From Owenia fusiformis (lineage: Eukaryota; Annelida; Polychaeta; Sabellida; Oweniidae), in assembly GCA_903813345.2 (NCBI GenBank), contig CAIIXF020000001.1, positions 42,561,366 to 42,625,365 on the forward strand: a stretch of DNA of 64,000 nucleotides, in the 5' to 3' direction. The first letter of the stretch is position 1. Every line of letters starts with the position of its first letter. The notes beneath the pieces were generated by a model. It searched no databases and was not told where the DNA came from. It saw only the letters and a list, made by a program, of their open reading frames with translations. The position numbers were made by a program, and so were the translations under genes. Of this stretch, positions 14,101 through 24,979 are shown piece by piece.

Positions 14101-16337
14101 TGCCATTTAATTGTCTTCTGGGCAGTTTTGAATGAACCTTTGTTTCTCCCTAACGTTATGACGTCATAATATGCAATTGAACGCCTTGACATGGATATCA
14201 CTCGAAAGATAGTAGAAATCGCTTTCCAATGATACCCCATATGGCCATGTTCCCCTCAGCTGGGTGTACTCAATCTGTGATGCAAACTGTAAGGTGCACC
14301 CCTACCCCAAAGAAATTTCAAGAAATCTCAAAATCAAATTTCCTGAATTTTGCTAAAAGGACCTGTGTCTATAAGGATTGAATCTTCCCCCGTGCATTTT
14401 CTCAAATATAGCATTGTTATATACCATTGTGATCGGGATAATGCCTACAATGCTAATATAACCATGTTGAAAGAAAACAAACTAATTCAGTTTACTATTA
14501 GGATATAGTCCTGAGTAAGGACACTAGCGGTTACCGTTAGTGATTTGGTTTTCTGTATAAAAAGTCATTTTTCTCCTTTCCTACCCCATTGGAGCGCCAT
14601 TTGGCGTTTGGGAAGTGAATTGGGACTAAATATTTATAAGGTAGGTCCTGATTTATCTGAAAACATGCCAAAGTTCAGTGGGAAATCTCATTTTAAGCTG
14701 GCGGCGGAGTGATTTTGACCTTGGTGATTTGACCAGAATTCTCTGAGAAATCTGACGATAGAGGGGGTTAGTGTCTTCAAGTTTATTTATCTCAAAAATT
14801 CGGTGGACAACCCATGGTAAGATTGTTATAGCAGTCTAGGCGAGTCTCTCCCGAACACTGTGGTATGTTGCACTAGGCTTGGATACTAATCGTTAATAAG
14901 ATACAGGGTAAAATGTTATAACGGCCACCTATGGGAAACTCTACTGTGGTCTTCAACCTATTAGAAGGCGCATTTTTGGGGTATTTTGTAGGTTTTGTCC
15001 CCTTTTGAGGTTTTTAAGTTCATTAAGAGGCCTAATAGCGCATATCATATTAAAGGACTGTATCTTAGCTGAACAATGGTACCAAAATCGTGACATTTTG
15101 AAGCAACTTTAGTGTTTTGGGGGCGAGGCCATTGTGCCAAGTACCCCGAATTCCATTCTTCCGTGCCATTTAATTGTCTTCTGGGCAGTTTTGAATGAAC
15201 CTTTGTTTCTCCCTAACGTTATGACGTCATAATATGCAATTGAACGCCTTGACATGGATATCACTCGAAAGATAGTAGAAATCGCTTTCCAATGATACCC
15301 CATATGGCCATGTTCCCCTCAGCTGGGTGTACTCAATCTGTGATGCAAACTGTAAGGTGCACCCCTACCCCAAAGAAATTTCAAGAAATCTCAAAATCAA
15401 ATTTCCTGAATTTTGCTAAAAGGACCTGTGTCTATAAGGATTGAATCTTCCCCCGTGCATTTTCTCAAATATAGCATTGTTATATACCATTGTGATCGGG
15501 ATAATGCCTACAATGCTAATATAACCATGTTGAAAGAAAACAAACTAATTCAGTTTACTATTAGGATATAGTCCTGAGTAAGGACACTAGCGGTTACCGT
15601 TAGTGATTTGGTTTTCTGTATAAAAAGTCATTTTTCTCCTTTCCTACCCCATTGGAGCGCCATTTGGCGTTTGGGAAGTGAATTGGGACTAAATATTTAT
15701 AAGGTAGGTCCTGATTTATCTGAAAACATGCCAAAGTTCAGTGGGAAATCTCATTTTAAGCTGGCGGCGGAGTGATTTTGACCTTGGTGATTTGACCAGA
15801 ATTCTCTGAGAAATCTGACGATAGAGGGGGTTAGTGTCTTCAAGTTTATTTATCTCAAAAATTCGGTGGACAACCCATGGTAAGATTGTTATAGCAGTCT
15901 AGGCGAGTCTCTCCCGAACACTGTGGTATGTTGCACTAGGCTTGGATACTAATCGTTAATAAGATACAGGGTAAAATGTTATAACGGCCACCTATGGGAA
16001 ACTCTACTGTGGTCTTCAACCATACATACTAACCAATGAGAACGCAATACGGAAGTACGCAATTGTCAATTACATCGATTGAACGAACAAGTAAAACGTT
16101 ATAAATTATTATAATGATTACTGAATCAACAGTACTGGGTATCGAATATATTAGCTTAGCAGAAGTATCAGTCAACAATCTCGCGTAATAAACTTTCTCA
16201 ATCAAACCAGGATTCATATATTAGTACTCGACGCACTGACTATATTGGTAATCCAGCGTAGTTTTACATTTGGAGTCGATTTTCGCAACCAATCAAATCA
16301 AGGCTTTCTGTATCGCGTTTTCACCTGCGGTATATGT

Positions 16338-16471
16338 CATATTCACCTGCGGTATATGGCATATTCCGCAAGTGAGTATGACATATTCTGCAGGTGAGTA
16401 TCGGGTATTCACTGAAATCAATGTATCGCATACTCACATGCAGAATATACCATATACCGCAGGTGAGTATG
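16338..16471. repeat. Foldback with 43-bp arms
   Basis: The left arm at 16338-16380 and right arm at 16429-16471 are near-perfect reverse complements around a 48-bp loop. The arms are built from smaller alternating motifs, CACCTGCGGTATATG and GTGAGTATG/CATATTC, which also recur just outside (16313-16337 and 16472-16535). Both strands are therefore open for about 60-79 codons here. This is the first non-satellite structure right of the array, 317 bp from its end. It may be a small foldback element; no target duplication was recognised. Confidence 0.85.
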
Positions 16472-17440
16472 GCATATTCACCCGTATCACGAATACCGCG
16501 CAACCATGAATGTATGCCATATACCGCGTAACATATACGCCCTTGCTGAAATCCTCATTATCTCAGAAAAACTCAAATTGATTGGGTCTCAACAAGTAGA
16601 ATATTGAGTATTGGTATGGATTCCAAGAAATGGGGTTCTCAAACAGGACATTCAACGTTGTCAATTATTCCCGTGAGAACTTCATAAATGGAGTGTCATT
16701 TCTGAAATGAAAATGGATCAAGGAGATTTTTATTCACCATTTGATCTGATTTGAACTAGGCTACAAATTGTTGATCGGTTCCTTCGGATTTTCAAGGACA
16801 TGTTTTACGGGGCTTGTGCTATTCTCTGATGACGTAGTCGGATATAACAGGATGAGAAAGAAGGGAAATAATATTTTACATTCATAAAAGCTTTCAGCGT
16901 TTTACACTCTCTTGTTAAATATTATCAATCCCGTCAATTTGTACAAATGAGTTTATTTTGCTTAGATAAATGTCTTTAGCAAGAAAAGCAAGACCATTTG
17001 TAGAGCAGTGCAAACAATCACTTCTACTAGGAGATCCGGAGATTGGAATTAGCTGGAAACAAATACACTTGTTGCATTATATTTTCATAATTACGTGAAA
17101 CATTGGTTTCACATATTGTGCAGAATTTGTTTTAGATTTATACAAGCTGTGAATCATGAATTTCTCCCATCGCCATATTGGTTCACCACATCATTGGGTT
17201 GATTTCCTCGAGGTCGGGCCCTGTGATAAATCCTCATGCAGTGCGCATGCGTAGAGAACAATTTGTGTAAAGCTGCTTTGCCGTGAACATTCTTATTTGA
17301 ATTTCGACCATGTCAATCTTGTTATATGACATAGAACTCAGCAACCAAATGAAAAAATTTCTTAATCATATGTAGTGGGCTCCATGATCCACCAATATAT
17401 TTCTACCGCTTAGTGTACTACGGTAGCGTGTTTTGTTTGG

Positions 17441-17482
17441 ATGGATGGCGAACGAAGAATTCACATTACCGTGCCCGAAAAG
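17441..17482 (+). CDS. Possible first coding exon (14 codons, splice donor)
   Basis: An ATG at 17441 opens 14 codons reading MDGERRIHITVPEK. They end exactly at AAG|GTAAGG, a good animal splice donor, in phase 0. The 5' side is locally richer in GC than its surroundings. A second ATG four bases downstream is in another frame. No following exon was identified: the next open stretch, 17705-18025 on the plus strand (106 codons, GTG/TTG-type start, basic, unrecognised), has no clear acceptor link. The product is unknown, and this may be a chance exon-like string. Confidence 0.25.
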
Positions 17483-19374
17483 GTAAGGACACGGTGCTTG
17501 CATTTTTATCTCCCAATTAAGTCTATTTGCCTTAAATCACGAAGGTCTAGTTACAGTGCTAGACATCTTTAAATATGATTTGGTAAAATATAGAATCCCA
17601 AATTAGCATTCTAAAAAGTACTGAATTTGGATCAACCAATATAGTATTTACTAATACATTCAAGGCAAACTCAATCAAACTAGTACTGCTATATTCGATT
17701 AGCTTTGCATACCCTCTACACGGGACTAATCAGGAGGAGGGTACTCGGGATATTTCCAAGGGAATGTAAGGCCAGAGAACATTGTTCTTATTTCCTCCGA
17801 GTCTCCTTTTCCTCAGCACAATATATCCCCGGGGAAAGGCTCAAAAGGGGTGCGGTCGCACCCATTGTATCCCCCTACCCCTGGGTACCTCTTTCTGCTA
17901 ATCGAGTAAGTAAGACTACTCGAAGGATACGCACGATACATTTTAATAACACTCGTAAAGACGACGCTCCAAAAAGACTGGTTTGGTATGATCGTGGCAG
18001 GTATTCTAAAAGAAGTGGCCTGTAAGCGTTAGAGTTCACGGCATTCTTGTAATTGGAAATACATGTAGGTACTTAAGGGAAATGGGAATCTTTCTAAAGG
18101 CGTCGTTGCGTTATATTGATGGATTTAAAGTTCCCGATTTATCTCAAGATGATACCCGAAGATGTTTATTATTCAAAGACAAAATAAACAAACTTATGAT
18201 GAATGCCGTACCTAGTACTATCCAATTATGGGTTTTGTATTTCAGATAAGTTTTGAGATATGGACTGTTATTCCATGTTGTACATTAACAATAAATGAGG
18301 ATTTCTTGACTTATTGCGACTGCTACAACTAAAATGATTTTGCCCATAGTTAGATCAAGGGCGAACGTAATACCCGGAACGTTCGCAAATTGGCGTTCGT
18401 TTTTTACCGCATCCGATTTGAATTAGCCAATAAACATGATAGGGGTGTGAGAACTTAAAATTTATTCTGACGATGTGTCTCACCCCCCTCTGGACATAAA
18501 GTCCAGAGCTGAATATGGCAGCATATGTTGATGATTGGTAAGTAAAAACAATCTATCCTTATAACGTAACATATTTTCTATAGTTAAGTAAATTTCGGTC
18601 ACGAACCATTCAGAAACAACAGTTAAAACGAAGATTGTCCGCGTCAGATTTGATTGTACCACTTTGAAACCAATGGGGTTTTCTCATTTGCATAATCACG
18701 TGAGCCATAGACTGTTATGGGGGATTTCCGAAGCAGGGTGACACACATTAACATAAAACACAATCGCCACTTGAATTACATTTCCCTGTTTATTCTGTTC
18801 GTATCAAGCCGTTTTTACATGCCATATATTTAAGTTAATCAATTATGTAGCTCATGATGTGAACATATTCCAATGCTATAGAGCAAAATAACTGCAAAAC
18901 GGTACAGAAAAGGGTACCTAGGTCTGAGAAAACCTACCCCTCTATACCCCGTTTCTCGTTTCGTTTGGTACATAACTAAGCCCCGGGTATTAAATAAGCC
19001 CTTGGTTAAATATTCATGTATTGCTCAATTGCTTATAAAACAACCAACAAGACCATATGGAATTCATGAATCTTTGAGAAAAATCGTCATCATTATCTTT
19101 CAAAAATGTGATGATAACCAGCAGTAATTTCAAAGAAGAAATAATCATCAGAATTGTGATAATAGCCAGCAATAACGTCGAGGAAGAATCGTAAGGCGTT
19201 TGATTGCATATGCCTATTATAGATTAGACATGCACTTGGAATATATGAACATTCAAATACCATTTAATTAGATTTAAATCTTACCTATTTGTTTGACCCC
19301 TTGCGAAGATATGGATAAATTGTTTTAATTTGTAAGAAAACTAATATGTTCGCAATCACGAATTACCTAAATAT
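17483..19374. other. No recognisable gene; unique DNA
   Basis: This stretch holds a GC-richer segment around 17700-18030 with an unrecognised 106-codon open frame. Inside it is a tight dyad, GGGTGCG/CGCACCC with a 2-base loop, near 17850. A short perfect hairpin, CTCTGGAC/GTCCAGAG, lies near 18488-18508. A degenerate direct repeat containing GATAAYNRCCAGCARTAA lies around 19110-19180. None of these supports a gene call. Confidence 0.4.
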
Positions 19375-19640
19375 TCTGCAAAAGCAAGAAAAAGCAAACT
19401 CTAAGTGCACATCAGTCAAGAAAAACAATCCCCATATAGCCCAAAACCATGATCTAACGTGAAAAGAAACAATGTCTAATACCTCCTTTCCCCCACCATT
19501 GAAGAACAAATATCACAATCCAACACCAGAAGACCAAGGGACATTTCATTCATACTGAAGTCATAACAATACATGTTGAAGAAAAAATTAGAAGTTGATA
19601 GCCATTACTCATAACCTTAAAAATAGTTGTAGATACAAGT
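19375..19640 (+). repeat. Diverged copy of a dispersed repeat (partner at 43735)
   Basis: The sequence around AAGCAAGAAAAAGCAAACTC, then CTAAGTGCA, CCCATATAGCCCAAAACCAT and TGATCTAACGTGAAA aligns by eye with 43740-43830 in the same order and orientation. The match extends weakly to TTACTCATAAC (about 19605; 43850 in the partner) and GTAGATAC. It is an old interspersed repeat of unknown class; I saw no termini. Confidence 0.5.
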
Positions 19641-22600
19641 ACTCATACAAGATGAAGCAATCTACTTGGCTCGTATTTGAAAAATTAAACAAAATCGGAA
19701 AAGCACACTTGTTAAATTACACTAATAAAACACCGACATTTACAGTAATATTATCGTAATTTTTACAATTATAATAATCAACGTTTTGTCAAATGCTTAG
19801 ATTAGAGCTTTCGATATAAGTTTTCAGCCAAACTTAAACTGCAACTTTAACTTTTAAATGACGTTATCACAACTGGGGAGGAAGGCTTCTCGAAGAAACC
19901 AGGAAAGTACATTTCATGAGAAAAAATGAATATCCCAGCAATGTCAGAATTAATCTCTAAGTTGTAATCATATTTTGAAACTAGAAATCGCGAACTACAT
20001 ACTTGTACTTGCCAAATATTTTGTTGCGATTTGAAGGATGAAAACACCCTATCTTCGTTCGAGAGTTCTTCCCCAGTACTATACCTGACTTGTACAAGTT
20101 TAGATTTGCATACATCAATACGTATACGTATTCCAAAAACTTATAAAAGAAATCTCTCTAATCTAATCTAGTCTTTTTACCCTTTGTTAGACATTTTTCG
20201 ACCCGAAAGGCGGAAACTTTTTCAGTAAATGGAGATTTGAAAACATCAAGACATACAGTATGTACCTCCTTAAATATTGCTTCAAATGTTGCTACGCTAT
20301 AGTGTGTTACGGATTTTTCACATTCGGGAGTCATACCATGAACTAGTGTTGTCACTTAGTGAATACAATGTCACAATGTCAATTTGCACTTTATGTTACT
20401 CGGGATCTAAAAACTCACTCTGTCTTGGAATTTAGAATAGGGTTTTAAGGTTATCGTGGACGTTGTAAAGAAAGCATAACCATGGCGACAAGTTGAAGAT
20501 AATAAAAAGAACATGTCTTCGAAGCATACCTGTCACATCGATAACTTAACAAACCATCGCCTCGAGTAACAAATGTACGGTGGCCCAAGATATAGAAGGT
20601 TGTATGGAAACGAGACAGGGTTCACTGATATCATAATTATTTAAAGAAACACATTTTTACTTTTTACGTAAACTTTAGTATTGTATGAAATTTCAATACA
20701 TTTTTCTTAACGGTGAGATAAAGGGGAGATGATTGAAAGTGTTAAAAGAAATCCCAGGCCTGTAGCCAGGGGGGACTATTTTTGAGTGATTTTTGGCCAA
20801 ATTTGCCAAAGTGAACTCCCCTCTGTATATGTTCATGAGTTGGTGAACTACTTCAGTGAGATTGACGGATGCATCATCGTCGTTCTTATATCATTCTTAA
20901 TTTGATTGTGGCCTTTTGTCTGCATATGTAAGGAGGGCTCGATCATTAACTAGTATACATTTAAGACGTTGATCCAAAAAATCTCAAAATGACTTTTAGA
21001 CCCAAAATTACCTTTTTGCCAAAATGATTTTCCTATTAGAGAAGTCATACATTTATGATTTGTATACATAAATAGGCAATGAATGCATTATTTCTTTTCT
21101 ACTTTAGTTAAGACGAAAATTGAAAAAATCTCTAAATTCTTAGATAAAAAATACATATTTTAGCCCATATTTCGAAACGTACCTACTTTTGCTAGGTGAC
21201 CTCAATATTCATGGCATTACAAGACTGCAAGCATATTTGTTATTTCTGCTAGATTCATTAAATTACACTTGGATCACTCAGGTCCTGTTAGAATCATGTG
21301 ACAGTGAAAAATAAGATTAAATACTCCGAAGACTCAGAGAATATAATGATGTTGATCTAAGGTCAATGAGTAAATGGAGGAAGTCTGGGTTTCCAAAGGT
21401 ACAAAGAAGGCATTTCGAGTTCTCCCAATTTTCCTCCGCTTCTCCATGAACAAAATCACCCCAACAATAAGCCACCCAAAATTGAACCGTAACATTTGAT
21501 GCTCTGTAACACTGATGTCTGTAGGGGAATCAAATTGACCACCTCGATTTTTTTCTACAGTACTTTTTGCAAGTTTTGCGCCTCTGTTATTATTCTACTT
21601 TTAGCCACAGACATAAGACACTTTTTGGCAGATAAATCAAGGTGAGCGGGGCCAATGAAAATGAAATTCATCAAAGATTGGTAATTACCTTGTTCTGTAG
21701 AAAATGCAAAGATGATGATTATTGCTCTGTTTGATCAATGATCATTTAACATATTGAATTCACGTTCTAACATGCTTCATTTCATAAAAATCGAGCCACA
21801 GTGACTAACATATGAGTTTCTGAAAGTAAAATATAGTTAATCGACAAATAATCGCGAATCGCGTTCTCTTCACGAATTTGATAAAAACGGTTTTTATAAG
21901 AAATTACTTGATGAATACCTTTGAATTTTGTGCATGTTACTAAATTTTTATGCAGTATTACCCTCTCCAAATTTTAAATATAAATATTTTTTGTTCTCCC
22001 CTAACCCCAATTTTTCAGATGAGTCTATTTCAATGAAAAAATCACAACCCGTAATCACCTATTAAATGTGACGCTTATTTGTCGATATCGTAATTTCATA
22101 TGCCACTGCTCAAAATTCAATGCCAAGCTGTATTCAGCAGTATGACTTTTAGCCAAGCGTACACTTCCCAATCCATCCACACGTCTGGTAACCAGAAGTT
22201 GCATTAAATATATCATATCCTTTTCATATTAGAATATTGTTTGAATCTTGATTCTATTCCTTGATTACAATGGTTCGGTAAGTTCTGAAAGTGTCGATGA
22301 TTTTTAAGAATCGCCTAACATAAATTTTAACAGACTTTGATGATTGACCCGAAAGAAGCTTCTGGTTGCCAAGCTTATGGAGGGGAGTGTAAATCTTATC
22401 TCAAGCTCACAAGGTCAGAGTATATTGATCCTCGATCTAATGATTCCAATTTAACTTTATATCTGATAACATTACATCAATTAACAATGGCATTAATTAT
22501 GTACGTGCATAATAGCCAATTAATGATTAATCTTGAATTTTGTTCATCATTGTCGATCTAGAACCATGTATTATACGGTGACGCAACAGGAACAAGTAGA

Positions 22601-22778
22601 TTGCGAAAAGGCTTATAGTAGCGAGATAATCGTTGATCTGCTATACGTTCATTGCTTTGATATTATCTTGGGTAAATAGATAAAAGCAGAATCGAAGTTA
22701 TAATAGCATTAGTCGATAATCAAGGAAATCAAAATACAAAGAAGCAGAAGAATCTGACGAATCTTTAGTGAGGAATTT
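19641..22778. other. No recognisable gene; AT-rich unique DNA
   Basis: Only short open frames (60-75 codons) without family resemblance are present. At 20750-20777 the string CAGGCCTGTAGCCAGGGGGG resembles the start of some DNA-transposon termini, but I found no inverted partner nearby. No RNA gene was recognised. Confidence 0.35.
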
Positions 22779-22831
22779 ATGCTTGAATTTACGCCATCCC
22801 ACTGCGGCGCAGATGCACCTTGGCCCGAACT
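22779..22831 (+). CDS. Possible short first exon with strong splice donor
   Basis: An ATG at 22779 opens 17 codons (MLEFTPSHCGADAPWPE, then two bases) that end at CT|GTAAGTAC, a near-consensus donor, in phase 2. The last 30 bases are GC-rich against an AT-rich background. No acceptor or downstream exon was identified before the inverted-repeat element that begins at 22954. It could be the 5' end of a gene whose remaining exons lie to the right, or a chance match. Confidence 0.2.
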
Positions 22832-24334
22832 GTAAGTACAATTCTTTTTATTGATCATAGATTCATGCACAGATCGAATTCGATAAAATGATATTTGGTG
22901 CCCTTATTTTTAAAGTTGGTTTAGTTCTTTAAATGACAACTATCTTTATAGTGGCCGGGACAGAACAAGCCATACACCACTCTTTTCCTGATAACTTATT
23001 CAATTCTCAATAATTTTTCATGAAATTTTCACTGGATAAACTTTAAAGCATCCCTAATATATTCTTTGGTTTAAATCATAATTGATTTTCATTATAATTA
23101 CAGCTTTTTAAATATGATGACCAACTTCTGTTAATGGATCGTTTTGTTAGAAATGGAGGACAATTCCAGCAGTTATTGATTTTGAGTGCTAGCTCATGTA
23201 CTGGCTTAATTGTATGAATTTTTACTCATGTATCTCATCTATCTCACATAATTTATTATTATATATTAGTTAAAATGGAATAATAAAATGATATAAATGA
23301 TGTATAATCAATAAAAGATATGTTGTGCAATCTTATGTGTTTCTGCTCCTTACCCCTGACCCTAAAATATTTTAATATCTTGTCCTAATCTCTGTGTGTA
23401 GTTGATGAAATGTATCTCATGAACGGAAAGTACATATTGTGGATGCCATAGTAGGTCAGAAGTCAAGAAGCAATCCCTAAAAGCTTTTATAAAACATTAC
23501 AAATGAGACTTATTCAATCTAAGTTATTTAAACTGGTGATGTGTCCAAGTAAAACATGGGACAAACAAATTGTCTAACAGCAGCATGACGATGAATATTG
23601 TTCCCAAGTATCCGAGGTAGACATAGGCCTAAGTTGTCGAGTCTAAATTCAATTTGCATTTTAAATAAGTTCAATGCACAGACACTGTGTAAAATAAAAC
23701 AAATGAGACTTTTTATGTCATATGGTGAAAAGTCAAATGGAGAAAATATAATTTTGATTGGAATAAAGACGATACCTATTCAAGAAAGTAAAATAAGATA
23801 TTTTATCATTTTCAAACAAAAGATGCAAAATTGGGATCTTGGCAGAAGATGGCCATCATTTTTGACAAGTTGTAATTGTAAAGTACATTGATGATGAGTT
23901 AAAGGAAAGATTTGTATGTTCACGAGGGGAAAGAGTACCCGTGTATATACAACCTACCGCCGAGCAAGACACGCACATACCGCCGAGCAAATGTTTGATA
24001 ATGTCATCTCGTAGGAAAATGGACAATAAAGGTAATATAATGTCACTAACAATTCCTTTGGATGGTTAGAGTTGTTACTAAGATGTTCTAGCAGGCGCAA
24101 TTGGCCTAGAATTATAGTTGAAATATATTTTTATGTCCAAATTAAGAGATAAGGTAAACGTATAATGGTTTTCGATTTGTTTTTCTCATTCATAATCGCT
24201 TTAATTGATAATGAGCCATACATAATACATACTTGGGTCAGTAAATGGATGTGCATATGCATAATATATTAAGTGTCAAAATATTAGGTCAAAATAGCAC
24301 TTTTGAACAGCAAAATCTTCACTTAAACTTTGTC

Positions 24335-24482
24335 CTAAAAGATCCGAGGTTATCGGACATCGGACCCGATGTGATCGACGAGTAATATTATAAAGATCCG
24401 AAAATATCTTGAGTAAAGGATCTCAGAATCCGAACATTACTTGAGTAAAATCTGTTGAGATCCGATTATATCGTCGAGTTTA
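24335..24482. repeat. Left subterminal repeat cluster of the 23921-25609 transposon
   Basis: Motifs related to GATCCGA and its neighbours recur about every 25-45 bp: near 24341, 24355, 24395, 24418-24435 and 24461. They are interleaved with CGAGTAAT and TTGAGTAAA blocks. A matching cluster in opposite orientation (TCGGGTC, TACTCG, AGTCGGAAT) lies at about 25130-25215, inside the right TIR. In many transposons such paired clusters bind transposase; that role is inferred here. Confidence 0.55.
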
Positions 24483-24572
24483 TGACGTGCTGATGAAAAA
24501 ATAATAAACATACAATCTGCATCATTCATGTGAATCATTTTGTTGTGAACAATAAATGAAACTGAAAAAAAT

Positions 24573-24767
24573 ATGGCTATCACCAGTTACCACTGCACAT
24601 CGAAACATTGTATTTCAGGTCCTCGGTACAAATGCTTCCACTGTAGTTATAAATCACACGAGATGGATGACTTTGTGGTCCACTTCAGTCAGCACCATCC
24701 ATTACTGAGTATCAAAGTTAATGTGCCTGAGTTAAATGGCCAAAAAATGGATTTACAATGTTTTTGA
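24573..24767 (+). CDS. Small zinc-finger-like ORF inside a transposon
   Basis: The frame is 64 codons from an ATG that follows an A-rich leader. Residues 8-41 contain HCTSKHC, then YKCFHCSYKS, then FVVHFSQHHP, which gives a C2H2-like Cys/His array (CxxC ... H-x3/4-H) typical of nucleic-acid-binding fingers. The C-terminal part reads IKVNVPELNG and stops soon after. A fragment of a CR1-type LINE begins just downstream on the other strand, so the ORF may be the stub of a longer transposon-carried or captured gene cut by that insertion. It lies between the two subterminal repeat clusters of the 23921-25609 element. The exact family was not recognised, and expression is not shown. Confidence 0.45.
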   Translation: MAITSYHCTSKHCISGPRYKCFHCSYKSHEMDDFVVHFSQHHPLLSIKVNVPELNGQKMDLQCF

Positions 24768-24784
24768 CTATGGTATTGTATTAT

Positions 24785-24979
24785 CAAAGAAAGATCACGG
24801 TAATTTTCGTTTCGAGGATATGAAGCTTGTGAAGCTTGGGATTCTTCAAGTTGTGTTCTTTGAGTAGAATGGCGCTTGCAATGCAGAATTAAATGTTTTT
24901 GGGTTGCACTCTTACCATAGACACATAGGAAATTATGGTGATTCAAGTGTAAGCATGAATTCAATGTTTTAAAGAACAC
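24785..24979 (-). mobile_element. 3' fragment of the CR1/jockey-type LINE
   Basis: The minus-strand translation contains GKSATQKHLILHCKRHSTQR, nearly identical to the C-terminal CxC...H...C module of the larger LINE at 46408-49898. The second Cys of the CxC pair is Tyr here (CVY). Only the tail of the ORF is present, as expected of a 5'-truncated LINE insertion, and the frame is diverged on both sides. It lies inside the transposon at 23921-25609. Confidence 0.8.

Larger units (their letters stand above)
1..16021. repeat. Satellite array of 600-bp (S) and 1063-bp (L) units
   Basis: Twenty head-to-tail units start at 1, 601, 1201, 2264, 3327, 3927, 4990, 5590, 6190, 6790, 7390, 7990, 9053, 9653, 10253, 11316, 11916, 12979, 14042 and 15105. 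Eleven are 600 bp (S). Nine carry an extra segment (L). The order is SSLLSLSSSSSLSSLSLLLL. By eye the copies look identical base for base, including the ORFs they create, which points to very recent amplification, strong homogenisation, or assembly polishing. The array continues off the left edge. It ends at 16020/16021, the right end of the B segment of the last L unit. Each unit holds a 64-codon minus-strand ORF, and S units also a 99-codon plus-strand ORF opening with TTG. Neither resembles a known protein and B breaks the second, so they are treated as by-products. The satellite family was not recognised. Confidence 0.98.

Noticed and set aside
1-16021. CRISPR-like array
   Set aside because: The units are 600-1063 bp with no short repeat/unique spacer alternation, and the window is eukaryotic.
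16270-16509. Overlapping 79- and 60-codon ORFs on opposite strands
   Set aside because: Both are by-products of the inverted repeat at 16338-16471.
20750-20790. CAGGCCTGTAGCCAGGGGGG as a transposon end
   Set aside because: No inverted partner or target duplication was found.
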